From contig NZ_AP023360.1 in NCBI RefSeq assembly GCF_018326265.1, positions 7,313,001-7,377,000 of the forward strand: 64,000 nucleotides of DNA, read 5' to 3'. The notes below the pieces were generated by a model. It was not told where the DNA came from, made no database searches, and was given only the letters and a program-made list of their open reading frames with translations. A program made the translations under genes and the position numbers. This document shows, in pieces, positions 61,442-64,000 of this stretch. Positions within the stretch are counted from its first letter, which is position 1; every line of letters starts with the position of its first letter. Source of the stretch: Catellatospora sp. IY07-71. GTDB taxonomy: Bacteria; Actinomycetota; Actinomycetes; Mycobacteriales; Micromonosporaceae.

Positions 61442-61531
61442 GTGTTCAAGGCCCTCGTCTGCTTCATGCTGCTCTTCATCGCCATCGGGGCGATCGGGAT
61501 GTGGCTCGCCACCCAGCGCCGCAAATCATGA
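61442..61531 (+). CDS. 29-residue single-pass membrane peptide
   Basis: GTG TTC AAG GCC CTC ... TGA encodes VFKALVCFMLLFIAIGAIGM, ending in basic TQRRKS, a transmembrane helix with a positive cytoplasmic tail. The codon bias (third base G/C) is typical. It lies alone in the gap between the divergent hydrolase and TSUP genes. No ribosome site is clear, so it may be a chance frame. Confidence 0.4.
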   Translation: MFKALVCFMLLFIAIGAIGMWLATQRRKS

Positions 61532-61564
61532 TCAATAGCACCTGCGCCACCCCCAGCACCGCCC

Positions 61565-62341
61565 ATGGACGCCGGTAGCCTCACGCTGCTGCTGACCGCC
61601 GCCACCGCCGCCGGGTGGGTGGACGCCGTGGTCGGCGGCGGTGGCCTGCTCCTGCTGCCCGCACTGCTCATCGGCCTGCCCCAGACGCCGCTGGCCACCG
61701 TGCTCGGCACCAACAAGATGACCGCCATCGCGGGCACCACCAGCGCCGCGATCACGTACGCCCGCCGCACCCGCATCGACTGGCGCGTCGCCGGCCCGGC
61801 CGGCCTCATCGCGATCGTCGTCTCCGGCTTCGGCGCCTGGCTCGCCATCGCGCTGACGCCGAACAAGGACGTGTACCGGCCGGTCGTGCTGGCCATCCTG
61901 GTCGCTGTCGCCCTGTTCGTCACGTTCCGGCCCAGCAGCGGCATCTACCCGCATCCCGAGCGGCGCACCACCGGCCGCGCCGCGCTGGCCGTCGCCCTCG
62001 CCGGCGGCGTGATCGCGCTCTACGACGGCATGATCGGGCCCGGCACCGGCACCTTCCTGGTGCTCACCTTCACCACGGTGATCGGCGCGGACTTCCTGCA
62101 CGGCTCCGCCATGGCCAAGATCGTCAACGCGGGCACCAACCTCGGCGCGCTCATCGTGTTCGCGATCGACGGGCATGTCTGGTGGCAGCTCGGCGCCGCG
62201 ATGGCCGTCTGCAACATCGTCGGCGCGCAGATCGGCGCGCGCATGGCGCTCAAGCGCGGCTCAGGCTTCGTACGCATCGTGCTGCTCGTCGTCGTGCTCG
62301 CCCTGATCGCCCGCCTGTCCTACGACCAGTGGCTCGCCTGA
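61565..62341 (+). CDS. TSUP-family (TauE/SafE) sulfite-exporter-like permease
   Basis: 258 residues with about eight membrane helices. The TSUP signatures are VDAVVGGGGLLLLPALLIGLP, GTNKMTAIAGTTSAAITY and GGVIALYDGMIGPGTGTFLV, with NAGTNLGALIVF. Members export sulfite or organosulfonates; no specific cargo is evident. ATG 61565. The last ~81 bp overlap the 3' end of the convergent LysR gene. Confidence 0.9.
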   Translation: MDAGSLTLLLTAATAAGWVDAVVGGGGLLLLPALLIGLPQTPLATVLGTNKMTAIAGTTSAAITYARRTRIDWRVAGPAGLIAIVVSGFGAWLAIALTPNKDVYRPVVLAILVAVALFVTFRPSSGIYPHPERRTTGRAALAVALAGGVIALYDGMIGPGTGTFLVLTFTTVIGADFLHGSAMAKIVNAGTNLGALIVFAIDGHVWWQLGAAMAVCNIVGAQIGARMALKRGSGFVRIVLLVVVLALIARLSYDQWLA

Positions 62342-63238
62342 GCGACCCCACCCGGCCGCATGCGCGGCCACCCGCTCGATCACCAGCGCCACGGCCGGCC
62401 AGTGCTGCCGGCCGGGCCTGGTGATCGCGAACATGCGCCGCCGCACCGGCAGCCCCGGCATCGGCACGAACCGCACCCCCGGCCGCGGCGCCACCACCGC
62501 CGCCAGCAGCGCCACCCCCAGATCCGCCGCCACCAGGTCCAGCACCAGATCCAGGCTGTCCGCCCGATGCTCGATCATCGGCCGGTACGCCGCCAGCGCG
62601 CACACCCGCGTGGCCAGCTCGTCGTCGTCCGGGCCGCGCGAGTTCACCACCCACGACTGCCCCGCCAGCGCCGACAGCCGGGCCGGCTCGTCGATCACCG
62701 CCGGCAGCGCCCGGCCCGCCGGCACGGCCAGCATCAGCGGCGTCTCGCACAGCCGGCGTACCGCGTACCCGGCGAACTCGCGCGGGACCAGGTCGTAGTC
62801 GTACACGAAGCCCAGATCGACCCGGTCCTCGTCCAGCAGCCGGGTCACCTCGGGCGGCTCCCGCTCCTGCAGCATCACCTGCAGCCCCGGATGCGACACC
62901 GCCAGCTCCCGCACCACCGGGATGAGGTCGCCCGACAGCACCGTCGCGTACGCCGCCACCTGCACCGTGCCGCCCGGCTCCCCGCCCCGCGCCAGCGCCG
63001 AGCGGGCCGCGTCCACCGCCGCCAGGATCGGCCGGGCGTGACCCACCAGCCGCCGCCCGGCCGGGGTCAGCCGGACCGTCCGCCCGGAGCGCTCGACCAG
63101 CGGCGTACCCACCTCGCGGGTCAGCGCCGCCAGCTGCTGCGAGACCGCGGAGGTGCCATACCCCGTGGCCTGGGCGACCGCCCGCAGCGTGCCCCGATCC
63201 GCCAGCTCCACGAGCACCCGCAGCAGCCTGGTGTCCAC
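62261..63238 (-). CDS. LysR-type transcriptional regulator
   Basis: ~325 residues. N-terminal winged-helix DTRLLRVLVELADRGTLRAVAQATGYGTSAVSQQLAALTREVG; ligand-binding domain with AYATVLSGDLIPVVREL and DLVAADLGVALLAAVVAP. GTG 63238 has GGAG only two bases away, so the start is not certain. Its 3' end runs 81 bp antisense into the TSUP gene, adding an atypical tail. Divergent from an EamA-family transporter gene, a probable target. Confidence 0.88.
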   Translation of the reverse strand: MDTRLLRVLVELADRGTLRAVAQATGYGTSAVSQQLAALTREVGTPLVERSGRTVRLTPAGRRLVGHARPILAAVDAARSALARGGEPGGTVQVAAYATVLSGDLIPVVRELAVSHPGLQVMLQEREPPEVTRLLDEDRVDLGFVYDYDLVPREFAGYAVRRLCETPLMLAVPAGRALPAVIDEPARLSALAGQSWVVNSRGPDDDELATRVCALAAYRPMIEHRADSLDLVLDLVAADLGVALLAAVVAPRPGVRFVPMPGLPVRRRMFAITRPGRQHWPAVALVIERVAAHAAGWGRSGEPLVVGQAGDQGEHDDEQHDAYEA

Positions 63239-63321
63239 GCCTCCATCATCCGCGATCCGCGGACGGTCAGTCCGCAGACCCGTGGTGGACGCGCATGATC
63301 GCCATCCGGTCACATGGAGTG

Positions 63322-64000
63322 ATGACCGCAGTCGACGTCGCCACCAGCACCGCCCGCCGCCAGAGCACCGCCCCGGCGGTCGCGCTGATCCTCGGGTCGA
63401 TGCTCTCCGTGCAGGTCGGCGCCGCCGCCTCGACGCGCCTTTTCGACGACGTCGGCCCCGCCGGGACCGCCTGGCTGCGCGGCTGCTGGGCCGCCCTGTT
63501 CTTCATCGTCATCGCCCGGCCGTCGCTGCGCTGGCTGCGCGCCCAGTCCCGCCGCGACCTCGCCGGGGCCGTCGCGCTCGGCGCGGTCAGCGCGGTCATG
63601 AGCGTCTCCTTCTTCGAGTCGATCGCGCGGATCCCGCTGGCCACGGCCGTCGCGCTGGAGTTCCTCGGGCCGCTGTCGCTGGCGGTGCTGCGGCGTACCG
63701 GCCGGTGGGGGCTGCTCTGGCCGGTGCTCGCGCTGGTCGGCGTGCTCGCGCTGACCCGGCCCTGGACCGGCGGCGTCAACGTCGCCGGTGTGCTGTTCGC
63801 CCTGCTTGCCGGAGTCTGCTGGGCCGGGTACATCCTGCTCACGCAGCGCGTCGGCGACAGCTTCAGCGGCGTGAAAGGGCTGGCCATCGCGATGCCCGCC
63901 AGTGCGGTGGCCGCTGCCGTGGCCGGCCTGCCGCAGGCGCTGCCCGGACTGAGCTGGGCCGTGCTCGCCCAGTCCGCGTGGCTGGCGCTGCTGCTGCCGG
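63322..64000 (+). CDS. EamA/RhtA-like drug-metabolite transporter, cut by window edge
   Basis: Partial. Starting at ATG 63322 (MTAVDVATSTARRQ), 226 codons of multi-pass membrane protein run to the end of the window: ALILGSMLSVQVGAAASTRLF, TAWLRGCWAALFFIVIA and SVSFFESIARIPLATAVALEFLGPLS, the EamA/RhtA pattern. It would export amino acids or small metabolites. Divergent from LysR, which may control it. The C-terminus lies outside. Confidence 0.85.
   Translation, partial: MTAVDVATSTARRQSTAPAVALILGSMLSVQVGAAASTRLFDDVGPAGTAWLRGCWAALFFIVIARPSLRWLRAQSRRDLAGAVALGAVSAVMSVSFFESIARIPLATAVALEFLGPLSLAVLRRTGRWGLLWPVLALVGVLALTRPWTGGVNVAGVLFALLAGVCWAGYILLTQRVGDSFSGVKGLAIAMPASAVAAAVAGLPQALPGLSWAVLAQSAWLALLLP

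Overview
The window is 64 kb of very GC-rich, gene-dense DNA from a filamentous actinobacterium, most likely of the family Micromonosporaceae. The pointers are codon use (nearly every third position is G or C), many GTG and some TTG starts, a Spo0M-type protein, secreted Streptomyces-like hydrolases with ricin-type lectin tails, and short dispersed inverted repeats. The family assignment is an inference from style and gene content; no rRNA or tRNA gene is present to confirm it.

Layout. 1-8.3 kb: secreted proteins: a truncated beta-propeller gene, a beta/gamma-crystallin-like protein and a 1946-residue modular ThuA/sugar-dehydrogenase protein. 8.4-12.7 kb: an MprAB-like two-component system facing an MMPL transporter. 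12.8-16.5 kb: a decayed region with a membrane-protein gene split by an IS3-family element, a TPR gene built of near-identical 120-bp repeats, and an IS5-type remnant. 16.5-20.1 kb: a second two-component system, divergent from an ABC-2-like membrane protein that has no ATPase partner. 20.1-26.9 kb: a PIN-like toxin/antitoxin pair, a broken signalling gene, two alpha/beta hydrolases (one a secreted polyhydroxybutyrate depolymerase type), a pentapeptide-repeat protein, a sigma factor with a membrane partner, and an acyltransferase. 27-35 kb: a secreted S1 protease with lectin domain, repeats, hemerythrin protein, thymidine kinase, MFS exporter with GDPD, and a phospholipid acyltransferase. 35-38 kb: cydAB. 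38.7-45.7 kb: an SDR, a GGDEF/HD-GYP protein, and a third two-component system divergent from alr-ddl. 45.8-64 kb: mostly housekeeping and accessory single genes: an EF-G-binding-like protein, HAD, CNNM/CBS protein, a TetR/SnoaL pair with visible operators, Nudix, two paralogous membrane proteins (one with an Imm1-like domain), PhzF, MOSC, GNATs, an ABC-F protein, Spo0M, TSUP, LysR and EamA.

The most unusual observation is a 54-bp palindromic dispersed element present twice with 50 of 54 matching positions. One copy lies between genes. The other sits in frame inside the alanine racemase gene, where it adds 18 codons and a perfect 16-bp RNA hairpin. Other notable items are 11-bp direct-repeat response-regulator sites in two divergent promoters, the PIN-like pair, the orphan ABC-2-like protein with an extracellular lectin-like domain, and the Imm1-like membrane protein. 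I saw no CRISPR array, prophage or classic biosynthetic cluster.
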